Shown piece after piece: positions 45,541 through 57,371 of a stretch of DNA of 64,000 nt. The notes beneath the pieces are model-generated. The model had not been told where the DNA came from. It saw only the letters and a program-made list of their open reading frames with translations, and searched no databases. Source of the DNA: Leucogyrophana mollusca (Eukaryota; Basidiomycota; Agaricomycetes; Boletales). The DNA is taken from the NCBI GenBank assembly GCA_021014945.1, contig MU266358.1, forward strand, positions 1 to 64,000, in the 5' to 3' direction. Position 1 is the first letter of the stretch; the number at the start of each line of letters is the position of its first letter. Position numbers and translations under genes: made by a program.

Positions 45541-48500
45541 GGGTTCGTCATATGCGAGGCGATCGTTTAAGATAGGAATGAGAGGTTCGCCATATGTCGC
45601 AGATCCATCGTCTACTGTGAAGGCGGACTCCTCCCCACTGATCTGCATGCCCACTTTGGCAACCATTTCGTCCAGCGTGTGGATGGTCATGGAACCGAGA
45701 AGCTCGATCTGGCTGACCTGGATATTGAAGCGCGCCTTTAATTGGTTACTGTACCGCGTGGCTGGAAACATTTCAATAAGAAATAACGACCATACGACTA
45801 AAGAGTACATACCTCCTAAAGAGTCGAGACCGAAGCTAGTGATTAGGGCGTTGGCATTGATTTGATCCGCATCCATGCCGAGAATAGATGCCAGCAGCGT
45901 AGCAGGCGACTCCGTAGTATCGCCGTCTTTGTCACAGTTGTTGTTGGCCAGAATGAATTTAGCAGGGAGAAGATGGCCGTATAGCAGGGGTTCACACACA
46001 GGGAACGTATCGGGAACGTCTCCAATGGAAAGCATAGGAACATAGTGCGCAATCCGACGGATTAGCGAGTCTCCAATGAAATTGCACACTTGCGCTGTCG
46101 TCATGCCAGTTTTCGTGAGCTGTGCGGTGTTGGCCTTGCCTTTGGTTGAAAGAACGAGACGTTTAAAGATGCCAGAGTCGGTGATTGGAGGGAACGACAT
46201 GGAGATGGCGTTGGGAATGTCATCAGCGATACGATCGAGGTAGCTATAAGCGGGGTGAATGAGCAGAGCTATACAAGGAATGCCACAGCAGCTTACAGTT
46301 GAGAGGCGCAGTAGGCGGCTTGTCCGGCGTTACCAAACACTGAACCGATTGTAGAGAACAGCAATATGAAGTCAAGCGAAGCTGGGTCCACGCAGTTAAG
46401 CAAAACGTCCAAGACTGCAACCTTCGACTGGTAGACCTCGTTAAAGGCATCCTGGGTCAAGTTCGTAAACTTCGCATCCCGGAGGACCACAGTCATCAGG
46501 AAGATGCCGCCAATGGGTCCTGCCTTCTTTGCTGACTCGATGACAGATGAAGTATGCGCCTTGCTGAGGGCGTCAGCCGCGACGACATCAATATGCACAC
46601 CGGTCGAACGAAGGTAATCGACGTAGAGGTTGTCGACCTTGGTGAGACCTTTTAGACCACGACGGCTGGTCATCAAAATATGACGTGCACCGTGACTGGA
46701 CATCCATGCTGCGATACGGACTCCAAGCTCACTGCAGCCCCCGATGAGAATATAACTCTTGCGAGGATCGAAGAGCTGTCCCGTTGGGTCAACGCGGACA
46801 GAGTAGTTACTGTCCGGTATGATAACCAGGGTATCGACGGGGGTCAGATCAGCTTGAGCAATTGCTAAGTTCGAGACGGCCCGCGACCGCAGAATGAAAG
46901 GTTGGGATGCGTGCGCAGCAAGTATTGAAGCAACGAGGGGGGCAAGATGTGAAGGCGAAGCAGCAACGAGTTCGTTAATTTGCAGTACATGGGTAGAAGC
47001 AACCCCTGAAGGCAACAGAGGGACATCCTGGTCGTCGACTTGATTGTGAAGATAGGACCCGAGGACAGATAAAGAGTTAGCGCCGAGAGTAAAAGTAGGC
47101 CTCCCTGCAGAGTTGAAGATGATATCGAACTTGACGACGCCATTGGCGCGAAGCCAAACAACCACGTCCGAGGAGAAGTCGCCAATTTTAGCGACGCTGC
47201 CCTCAGGCACATCCAAGGTAGAGATGAGGGTCTTGGCTTCCGCGGCGTTCGAAACTGTGCAGAAAAGCTTTCCACCGAAACGCTGAACAAGTTGGACAGC
47301 ACTAAAGCCAGCGACTGTGACTTAGCGTAAGCATCTGTCACGTTTCGGAGACAGGGGTGGCTGACGTACCCGTAAGCGCATCATGAATCAGGACAACGGA
47401 AGATGAAGTCATGCGAGCATGGTGCACCAATCCTATCCATGCCGCAAGGAACGCAGGTGGAAGTGCAGCCGCATCCTTGACTGAAACGCTTGGGGGTAAG
47501 GGAACGACATCGTCCTGCCCCGCGATAATGACGTTTGCTGGGCTTTGGCAGGATATTCCGACGACCTACGATCAAGATATTAGTATTGACGAGAAAGAAA
47601 GGTAAGAAACCCACTGTAGCGCTGGGCATAATAGCCTTGACAGAAGGACCCAAGGCTCCGACGATGCCTACAAAGGTAATTGCGGACTTGGCAGTTGGCG
47701 TGCTCTCGATTCCTAAGGCACTGACACGGACTTCCACATCTGAATCCCCTAAGCTTGGAGGGAAATGAGCTGATACTGATGAAGGAAGGCCAGTTGGGCC
47801 TGAGAACCCAACCGCAGGAATCATGACGTCTTTCACAGCAGCCGAGCCATGCACAAGCCTGCGAACAAAGATCTCACCAGCACGAGATATCTTCATGTGC
47901 TGCTCGAGAAGGAGCGAGTTGCCGCGCAGATCATAGACAATCTTCTCTCGGGCTGCTCCGCTCAACGAGTGGTCTTCGAATAGAATGGAGCGAACTGTGA
48001 ACTCGGGAGACTCGGCGATCATGCACGCTGCGATGCCTAGGGCCCCGATTCCAGCCGCGTCGTCGTTTCCAGTGATCCAGAACTCCGTGTCGGCTGAAAG
48101 GTTCTTGGCGATATCCACGAGCTCTTCCTCTTTGCCATGGACAAAAGGATGGACGACAATGGTCTTGAAGGGGCAAGCGGGAATAGAGAGAACAGACTCC
48201 GTGATGCGGACAATGACGATAGAAGAGCCGTTGGTGCCCTGCGACACTTGGACATCTGAAGAGGTGATTGCGCTGAGTTTCGTACACAGTTCAGGAAGGG
48301 ACAGGTGTTCGATCTGAGAGCTGTCCGAGGGTGCCTTCGAATCTGGGAGGATGGCTGATGAGTCTTCAGAGTACCATGAGAGAGCATCAACAAACCCGAG
48401 ACGATCAAAATCAAAATGCCGGAGGGCACCAAGAAGTCTGCAAGATGCTGAAGATCAACGGGCACTGCAGAAAGGTCGACCGCGTGCAGGACTATGTCGA

Positions 48501-51500
48501 AACTAAGGAAGGTATCAGAGAAGGCTATACTGTAAGGCCACAAGATCATCATACCTAGCGATTCTCGTATCTTGAGGGTCTCGCGCCAGATTCCCCCACT
48601 CGGCGACCAAAGACCTCCCATGTGTGTATGTCAATGATGATACCTTCAGATCAGCATCCTCGGGGGTGGCGGCAGCACAGAAGTATTCGACCATCACGTG
48701 ACATTTAGTTTCAAGAGTCGTCAGCGAGGAGTCAAGCTCCGTCGTGAACTCCGTGTTAGGAGCGAAGTCCACTACTCTAATGACTTGGCGACCAGCAGCT
48801 CCGGCATTCCGTGCAATTCCATCGAAGACAGAAGTCAGCGTAGCACCAACTAGGAGATGAGTGGAGCTTGAAGGAAACGATTTTGACTGCCATATGGTGG
48901 TTAAGCGCTGCGCCAAGCTGTCATCAGTGATAGGAACTGGCTCCACGTCGGGAGCACGTGTGATTTCGAAACCTTCAATGGTAAGAAGGACACGTCCTTC
49001 GGAGTTGGCGACCACGTAGTCAGATTTGAATGATCCAGTCGGAGCCCACGTGCGAGGAGTATGATAGGTCCAGAGCCCTTTCTTAACCTCTGAGTCGAGA
49101 TCAAGATTGCTGTGACTGTCCCATCGACGAAGGGCGTCTATTTTCACAGGCAGGAAGACGCCGTTGAAGTCGAAGAACTTGGTGTCCATGTTGATGAACA
49201 TCGCCAAGCCACACTGCGTAATGCTATCGAGAACGCCGGGGTGGATGACGTAGCCGCTTCCGAGGACATCTGGTGTGCCTTCGGGGACCTCGATACGGGT
49301 GAGGTAGGCTTTGCCACCCCAACCATGTGCGTCATCGATCTCATGAATGACCTTGAGGTAGTTCTTAAAATGATCTTGATAACGGTACGCGCCAGGGATA
49401 GCATCGTAAAATTCTTCGCCGGAGACTGATCCCCGTGTTCGTGCAAGCGCCGACTCGATATCAAACACGCGAGGCGAGTTCTCGTCATAAGCGGGGTTGA
49501 CGCAAGAGAAGGAACCGCTGGCATATATAGAGTCCAGGATGATATCTCCGTTGCTGAAGCGGTTGTTGGTGGATGCCTTGAACTGCCACTTGTTACCTTC
49601 TATAATACAACCAGCGTGAGCAGGAAGCGCCCCGCTAGCGCTCAAGATGAGTGGCTTATGAATAACGATATCGGACGCAACCATGGCGCCATTCTCTAGG
49701 ATGCTGTCGACGTATCTACAGGCGGTGCTTCAGTGGGATGTCTAGCGGAAATGTGCCAAGGCTTACCCGGAGGCAGGGAAAAGGACAGCATCGAAGACAA
49801 CATGTCCAGTTAAGTCGGGATGGCTGTCCACATTAATACGGAAATGAGATTCCGCAAGGGGACGAGGTTTCTTGTGAAGGCGGCGAGAACGCCCTTCGCC
49901 CGACTCATGCCAGCAGTACGACTTGTTGAACGGGTAGTCGGGGAGGTTTAGCTTGCAGAAGCTACTTTTCCCATCTGGCGACGCGTACAGCCGGTCAAAA
50001 TCGACAGCCTTGAAACCAGCGGCTAATAAGTTGCCAACTCCTTCGAGGAATTGGTACTGCTCGCCGGTGTTTTGGTCTGGCGTCTTCGGATTGGGACGAC
50101 GGATGAGGGGTATAGATACGCCGCCGCACTGCTCAACATAGGCTGTCAGGACCGGATGGGGGGCGATTTCAAGAAAGAGAAGACCACCCGGGCCATAATC
50201 GGTGATGATCTTGTTGATAGCGGTGCCGAAGAGAACTGGGCAACGAACGTTGTCCCAGCAATAGTCGATATTGAAATCCCGGTCCAACCATTTGCCGTCA
50301 GTGGTAGACATGACTCGCACCGCCGGCTTGTTCGTGCCCCGTACAAGTGGAGTCTGAAGCATGCTTGACTTGAAAAGTTCTTCCTGAGGCTCCATCAACG
50401 GGGTGTGGAAGGCACAGCCAACACGCAGCTTCGCAGCGAAAACTTTAGCATTGGGAGAGGCAGCGAGCTCAACGATGGCGTCGACGAGCTCATGAGTGCC
50501 AGCAACAGTGACGGCCGAGGGCGAATTTATACCCGCGATCCATAGACCACTTGTGGTTTTCGCCTGAGAAAGGACCGTACGGATCATAATTTTCGCCTTT
50601 TGAACACCCACACCGAGCGCTACCATGGCACCGTTGCCTTCAGCTTGTGTCATCGCCGCCGCGCGAGCGACCGCGATCCCGATGGCCACCTCACGGTCAT
50701 AGTGACCGGATGCGTAGCCCATGGCGATTTCACCAAGACTAGATTAAACAAATCAGGTGAGTTTATAACCATGCACCCAGAGGGCAGTTTGGCTCGCACC
50801 TGTGGCCAACGACCATATCATACCCAATGCCAAGGCTGCGAATCAAGTCCACCATTGCGACTTGCACAAAAACGATGGAGAGGACGACCTCTCGAACAGG
50901 CCACACTCCATTCGATGCGAGTTTGCATTCCACTCCAGGAATAAAGAGACCAGTGCGCTCGAGCATTGATTCCTCCCCGTACTTCTTCACAAGGATCCTG
51001 TCGTTCTCCATAATAGCATCCAAGAAGATCGGATAGCTTTCAGCAAGTTGGCGACCCATGTAGATGTGTTGTGGGCCCTGCCCTGAGAACACGAGACAAA
51101 GTTTTGGGCTTGAATTGCTATATGCGATCACTGGCTTTGAGAATTGTGTACGGGGAGTAAGTGACGGGGCGATCGCGAAACTTCGAGTAGGATACGCGCG
51201 AGCTTGTCGTCCGAGTTCCCGTGCGAGTGAGCGGAGTACTATGGCCTCGACAACACCGTCGTAGGTCTTCGTGAGAGACTCTTGCCAGCGACCGAGACCG
51301 GGCTCGGTGAGAGCCCCAACTGCAAAAAGGTAAAGGGGCTTCTTAGTTGATGGCGAAATGACTTCGACTGTAGAATGGAGCATATCCGAGACGGCCTCGA
51401 AGGTCTCCATAACGACATGTGCGTTCGATCCACCGACTCCGTAGGACGAGACCGATGCCACCCATTTACCGTCATGCGCAGCCATTTCCGGCGTGACTTT

Positions 51501-53220
51501 CTCTAACTGCAAAAAGACGTCCATGTTCAGTGTTCATTATCCGACGGAACGCCAAGGTCAGGCAGACCAACCTCAGTCTGCACCCTCATTTTCAAGCCTA
51601 CGAAGTCGATCTTTGGATTGGGTTCATTGAAACGAATGTTTGGCAGGATCTCTTTGCGGTGCAGCATCAATGACACCTTGATTAAACTCGCGAGGAAACT
51701 GCACCCTTCGGTGTGCCCGATATTTGCTTTGACACTACCCACTCTACAACATGAATTGTTAGGTGGTCAGAACTGCACATGAAAAAAAGGACAACCGTAC
51801 CTAAGCGTTTTCCCATCAGGTCGGTCTTTCGAAAAAACTGCTGCAGCAGCATTTGCTTCAATGGGGTCGCCAACCTTCGTACCTGGACCGTCGCCAAGGA
51901 GCCTCGTCAGGTGATCACAAGCCAGCTCGACGCATCACCCACCAGTAGCATGCAGCTCGACAAAAAAAGTCTCTGCCGGGTCCCTCTTCGCAGCCGCATA
52001 TGCATCTCTTATAGTTTCAGCCTGCATAACTCCCTCGGGCATCGTCAAGCTCTTCCCCTTTCCATTCGCATTGATAGCGCTACCCGTAAGTACGGAGTAA
52101 ACAGCATCCCCATCGTGGACTGCGCGGTCCAGGCGCTTAATGAGCACTGCAGCAATGCCCTCTCCTCTTTTTCATAGTGTCAGTAGGGAATACGAGAGAG
52201 GAGGTTTAGGGTACCTGGCATAACCATCGGCAGACGCGTCGAAAGACTTGGAGGACCCCGTGGGCGAAAGGACCCCCAGCTTGGAGAAAGAGACGGTGTG
52301 CTCGGGATTGATAATGGTATTTGCGCCTGCGAGATATCCAAATGAGTCGCGCGTGGGGTGAACGGGGCTCCTCCCAGCTTACCTACCACCAAAGCCTGGT
52401 CAATTTCACCGTGCTTGATCGAACTCAGCGCGAGATGCATAGCAGTCGCAGAGGCAGAACAGGCTGTAGAAAACAATCATGATGGTTAGTCCTGCTCTAT
52501 GTCCCGACGGGAAGGAAACGGACCAGTGTCGACCGTCAATGAGGGCCCGCGGAGGTCAAAGGTGAAAGAAATACGGTTTGCACGGATGGATACACATCGC
52601 CCAACACCGTTGTAGTTGTCTACCTCGTAGGGGTCATCGTCGAGCTCGTCTTGGGTAAGTAGCAGATTGCCAAGGAATACACCCGTCTTCGAGCCTCGAT
52701 AGTCGATTCCAGAATCTTGTAATGCCTACAATAAGCCTCAATACTAACCCTCAACATAGAGTGGCAATGGTTGAACCACAAACACAGTGTGCGGCCTCCA
52801 GAGTGAGGCGAATAGCGGGATCGAAGTGAGCCGCCTCTTGCGCTGATATTCCAAATTCAAGGTGGTCGAATTGGTCGATGTCGGAAATGAATCCTGCTTT
52901 TGTACTGTGGTACTTTCCAGGCTCGTTTTTTCCACCTAAAGTCACCCGACCACCGTAGGTTAGGGAACATGAATGAAATAGTTGTAGACACCACGACTTA
53001 CCATACCACTTCGCATGGCTCCAGCGACCGGGTGGTGGCTCTATCATCCCATCACCCTAAACGCTCGAGGCGTCAGTCCACCGAGGTCTTAAAGGTAGAG
53101 TGCAGGTATAATTGAGCTTGCCTTGTTCCTCAAAAAATTGTAGTATAAATCCTTATTGTCAGATCCTCCAGGGAACTTACAACCAATGCCGATAATGGCG
53201 ACTGGGATTTCTGCGGACAT
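41348..53220 (-). CDS. Hybrid PKS-NRPS megasynthase with terminal thioesterase
   Basis: One reading direction and consistent splicing join all domains into a single protein of roughly 3,700 residues. It starts [20 protein letters not shown] (53220) and stops after NCKFMF (41348). The order is KS, AT, DH, a degenerate methyltransferase, an ER-like region, KR, ACP, then C, A, PCP and TE. It should build a reduced polyketide chain on the ACP, condense it with an activated amino acid on the PCP and release it by the TE. At least 15 short introns were inferred. One lies one residue before the KS active-site Cys and another splits the AT active-site Ser codon. No frameshift or stop was found that splicing does not remove. 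It shares a divergent promoter with GH3-2. Fungal PKS-NRPSs normally end in a reductase or Dieckmann cyclase, so the TE stands out. Confidence 0.88.
45540..53220 (-). other. PKS half: domain map
   Basis: KS: nucleophile in [12 protein letters not shown] (Cys codon 52459-52461), histidines in ELHATGT (about 51950) and NIGHTEG (51715). [10 protein letters not shown] at about 51085 and GHSLGE, whose Ser codon is split by the intron near 50760-50798. DH: a His in [15 protein letters not shown] (about 49805; Asp replaces the usual Gly of HxxxGxxxxP) and the Asp in [10 protein letters not shown] (49228). Methyltransferase remnant at about 48830-48400: the glycine-rich SAM motif is absent, but a VVDF strand and [10 protein letters not shown]...[10 protein letters not shown] remain. 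ER-like region at about 47900-47000: [26 protein letters not shown], and a weakened nucleotide loop [15 protein letters not shown] across an intron. [13 protein letters not shown] (46750), Lys in YQSK, Tyr in GQAAYCASQ (about 46310). ACP: Ser in SFGLDSLGG (about 45822). Confidence 0.8.
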
Positions 53221-54634
53221 GGCTTTCCTTGCTGGTTAGAAACGGTCTCAAGATGGGGAACGTGGAATATGGCAGAGAATCTTTCTGTGACGAGATAAAT
53301 GTAAGTCAGTTGATGAGGCAAGGACGGTACTGCAAGCATTTAAGAGATCACCATCGCCTGTTTTTTCCGACAAACTGTTACTCGCTTCCTTGTTAGCGCA
53401 AGATGTGATTCTTTCGGACCAGCAACATGTGTTTGACATGCGGTTTGGTCAATGGTAAGCTGCATGATCGGGAGGATGCGATATGAGGGCTTTACGACCA
53501 CCACCCCGAGTTTGTGATTGGTTGAGGAGTATCTTCAGCGAAGAGAAGTACTCATCACGGTTGCCATGACTTGTGCTAACTCGAAATGGAGTAGATTCAA
53601 AGAGCCCGATTCCAAAAGCTGTCGGGTGTCCCCTAACATAGATCCGTACCTCAAAAATCGGTGACCAGGTTTGTCGGTTCCGTCGATTTTAACTCCAAGC
53701 AATCAGCACCTTACATAATAGCACTCGAGCCTTGAGCGCTTGAGCACTTCGAGCAGCTTGTGGTGTCTACTATCTTGTGTTATTCCCTCACATATTTGTT
53801 TGGCCCTTACAGCAATCATATTTACTAGCCCTGTCCTTCCACCACGCCACCTCCTGGCGACATGCTCAGTCACAGTCACTGAGTCGAGGGTTGGAGGTGC
53901 AGTATGCATGGTGTCCTATGTGTCCTCCGCCGCCGCACGTCCGTCGCGTAACTCGGTATGAAAAAATCAGTTATGTAAGGAAGTGTTATCACGTATCGTA
54001 ACCCGCAGCTCGCGGTAATAAAACACGAGATAACGGAACTCCAAGGGGAGGAACATGGCACCGACACAATGAAAGTAAATATGCTAGGAAATGCTAGATA
54101 TTAATAAACACAACGGTGACGATCAGGACTTGAAGCTCATTAATCCAAATACTTGCCTGGGGCCCTTGGGGCACATGCTGTGACATCACAAGATGTACTC
54201 GGAGTCGGACTTCAAAGAAGCGCGATTTTTGCGAACCGAAAACCTTCGAAGTTTAGAGTAAAAATAGGGGACTAGGGACTCAACTAGGAACTCCTCAAGA
54301 ATTAGATAAACGACAGATGAAGTTTATTCTCCGATCCGAACAAATTTAAATATTAAAACCATCCGGTGCGACGCAGTGCAATTACGACTCCGAAAACAAC
54401 TAAGAGGGATGGTTTCCCGGAGCAGTCTTGTGCCGGATATGGCGACAATTGATGCGTCTTTGAGGCCCTAAATTTTACTTCAGCTCTTCGAGAATCCTGT
54501 CAATGTTGCGCAACTTGAACCGAAAAGCTCGTCTCGCAAATAGTTCGGGTGCATCGTACATCAGATTCTACATAACCTGAGACGCGCAAATGCTCGTCGC
54601 CCTCCAACCTCTCGTGTGTGTGTCTTCCCCCATA
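53221..54634. promoter_or_regulatory. Divergent PKS-NRPS/GH3-2 promoter, copy B, with insertion
   Basis: 53221-53660 (PKS side) and about 54318-54634 (GH3 side) match the two halves of the other divergent promoter at 36664-37427. Between them, about 53661-54315 is extra DNA absent from copy A. The PKS side keeps a CCAAT box (ATTGG on the plus strand, 53517-53521). No open frame in the insertion has a recognised domain. Confidence 0.7.
53660..53800 (+). repeat. Dispersed repeat, copy 2, inside the promoter insertion
   Basis: This matches the reverse complement of about 190-345 with scattered differences and gaps. The clearest blocks are CGGTTCCGTCGATTTTAACT (53674 on) and TATCTTGTGTTATTCCCTC (53771 on). 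It starts almost exactly where homology between the two divergent promoters is lost, so it marks or causes the insertion. Confidence 0.6.
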
Positions 54635-56721
54635 ATGGCTTCTACAAGTGTTCCAGACCCCGTCACTGTGCTCACGTCCGAGCTCCAAAACAAACTCAAG
54701 GGCCGCATCGATAACGTGCTTGCTCGCATTGTCAAAACAAATTTACATACTCGCTTCACCCAGGAGTCTGCTGTTTTCACCGACTTCCACAGCGCAGTTG
54801 GAGTGTTAGGTGACGGACGCGAGGCTCAAGACAGCTCGCTTCTGGAGGCCTTCCGTGCCACTGTTCCTCTGACCACTTACCCATCGTATGAGCCGTTCAT
54901 CGCCAGATTCTTCGAGCAACCTTGCAAAGAAGACAGAGTCAAGGACCTATTCGCCCCCGGCCTCCCACTCATTGTTGCGTTATCAAGTGCTACGTCCGGC
55001 GGAGCATCCAAATTTTTTGCCAAGTATCGTCATATGCCCGTGTATGACTGGTGCCCAATTCCTATGTCGGAATCCGGAGGCACAACTTGTGCTGTGCTCT
55101 CACTAAAGACTTTCCAACTAATTGAAATTCACGGGGATGGCGAAACCACTTTTCTTCCCGTCGCCCCCGTGTCATCAACCGCGATTCGAATGCGTAATGA
55201 TATCAACGAGGGGGACCACACCTCTACACTGAAACGAACATGTTGGCATTTTTTTCTCGAATAAATTCGAGAACTTGAATCTCACCTTTACTCAATAGTG
55301 CCGGGCATGAGCTCTCCCCTAGCCGTCAGCTACCTGGGAAATTATCGCTCCTTCCTCCTCATGCACGCACTGTTTGCATTGGCGGATCCAGCGTTGGAAT
55401 TCATGTATATGTGCTTCAGCACCACTTTCGTTGACATGATCAGATATGTGGAGGAGCAGTGGGAAACGCTCATCAACAGCATAGAAACAGGAGAGTTACC
55501 CAATTACGAAGATGTCGATGCCGTCCGAGAATACCTAACGGTAAGCCCATCTGAAGTTGGCTGGAAGTCGATGTATACTTATAATTTATGATGTCAAGCC
55601 CAAGTTTCCCCCTCAGCCTTCCCGAGCCGCCGAACTGCGCGCCATTGGGATATCTACTGACACTCCCGGTTGGCTAGCCCGAGTGTGGCCCCGTCTCAAG
55701 ACAGTTGTAAGCATCGCGAGTGGCATGTTTGGTGCAGCTGTACCCAAAGTAGGGATTTGTCCTGTATCTTGTGGCGAGCTTACAACAGGACGCGTTCCTC
55801 GACAGATGCAACATTACCTAGGCCCGAACGTCCTCATACGTACCCTTGGCTTAACTGCCTCCGAAGGATTCGTTGGCCTAGAATATAATCCGTCGGACCT
55901 TAACCTGTTCAAAGCCGCTTCCGACTCTGTAATCGAGTATCTCGACGTCTCAGCAGATGTCAGTCATGCTAATTTGGTTCCTGCAGTATGTGATCTCGCT
56001 CTTGAACGTTGCAGGGCACTCATCTTTTGCGTTCAGTGGGAAATTCAAACGGGACACCAGTACGAAGTCGTAATGACTACACGCGACGGGTTATGGCGTT
56101 ATCGCCTGGAGGATGTCATCGAGGTCGCCGGTTTCGATCCAGAGGACGGCGTGCCTGTCCTGAAATACGTAGATCGCCGGAAGTAAGTCGTACCTAGTCT
56201 TATGGATCCATCTCCATTCAATTAATGACGTTCCACGATAGCGTTCTTGCTCGTCTGGGTGGAACAATGACGTCGGGAAAGGTTCTGACTGACGCGATTC
56301 TGGCTACGCAAGACGCTCTTGGGAAGATTGCGGAATTTACCGTGGTCATGGACCATCGGACTATGCCTTCTCGGTTCGGGTACATCGTCGAGATAGAAGG
56401 GGCGCTCGGTCAGTGCCCTTCCGCTCCTCCTATTGGCCATTATTTTGAGCTAATACTTGACCAGGACCCGATGTTCATGCAGCGCGTCAGAAAGTCACTG
56501 AACACCTCCGCCTCACCGGACTTGTCCTCCAGAAATTCATCGATGGTGGCATCATTGGCCAACCAAGCATCCGCATCCTGAAGCCCGGAACCTTCGCAGA
56601 GTTCCGCCAGCGGAAGGTCGAGCTGGCGAACTCGGGCGCTGGTCAGATGAAAGTGCCGGTTGTGCTATCAGACGAACCGGCACAGAAGTGGTTGTTTGAG
56701 CGGGTAATGGAAGAGCTTTGA
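54635..56721 (+). CDS. GH3-type acyl-adenylating amide synthetase, copy 2
   Basis: This is a paralogue of 34575-36663 in mirror orientation, with the same introns. The start is MASTSVPDPVTVLTSELQNK; an upstream in-frame Met at 54590 is not conserved. Motif I is SSATSGGASKFFAKY, motif II LGLTASEGFVGLEYNP and motif III WRYRLEDVIEVAGFDPEDG. Splicing is clear at LPGMSSPLAVSYL, YLT/PKFPPQPSRAAEL, AAVPK/MQHYLG, RR/NVLARLGGTMTSGK and GALG/PDVHAARQKV. The C-terminus is RKVELANSGAGQMKVPVVLS then ERVMEEL. It is about 560 residues, normal for the family, with no break found. It is transcribed divergently from the PKS-NRPS, so coexpression is likely. Acyl-amide formation is the family reaction; the actual acid and amine are unknown. 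Confidence 0.9.
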
Positions 56722-57371
56722 ACGGCGCCGGCGCTAGAGTTGTCGACAGACGTGCTGAAAGGAAATGAATAACAGCTTGTATTCCGTACTTAGACGCCTC
56801 GTTGTTTCTGGTCCCCATCGATGTCGCAAGACACCCCAATTGAAGGTTGTGGCTGACGCAAAGATGTGTGACCACGCACCCGATCCCAGACACTTCGCTG
56901 GTTCCATATTGTCGGACGCCGCTCGCCGACCGCAACAAGCAGATTGACCGAACCTTCCGGAATTAAGAGGGGTTCTACATGGTCCTACATTTCCACGAGG
57001 CGGGGCACTGGCTGTTCTGTCCACCGACGCAGATAGCAGCAACTTTCGGTTTGTGCCTTTAGGTCTATGTAATCCGCGTGTCGGGTGTGAGGGCTCCACT
57101 TACCGCTGAAATTCTGTCCCCGGCGTTTCCGGGACAATTCTCGATATTCTATCAAGCTAGTCCTTCCACGAGAGCCTTTGTTCATTACGAGGAATTCATG
57201 GTGGGTCGTGGTGCCGAGCAACGGCAGTCAAACGATGAGCCGATAGGCTTGCATGCACTCGGTTGTCATGGCGTAAGGCTAACGCGAGGCAGGGATCCGA
57301 ATTCGTGGTGCCGAGTAGTCTCCCGACTGTATAAGAATGCCACCAAGCTGGGTCAGTTAGAATCAAGCACG
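56722..57371. promoter_or_regulatory. GH3-ICMT spacer, copy B, with ICMT copy 4 promoter
   Basis: 56722-57230 is the inverted homologue of 34078-34553. Near the ICMT start lies a single GTGGTGCCGAGTA unit (57306-57318), followed by a TATA-like TGTATAAG (about 57330) and the start codon 57372. This is the one-unit counterpart of the 14-bp array at 39283-39360. Confidence 0.65.
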
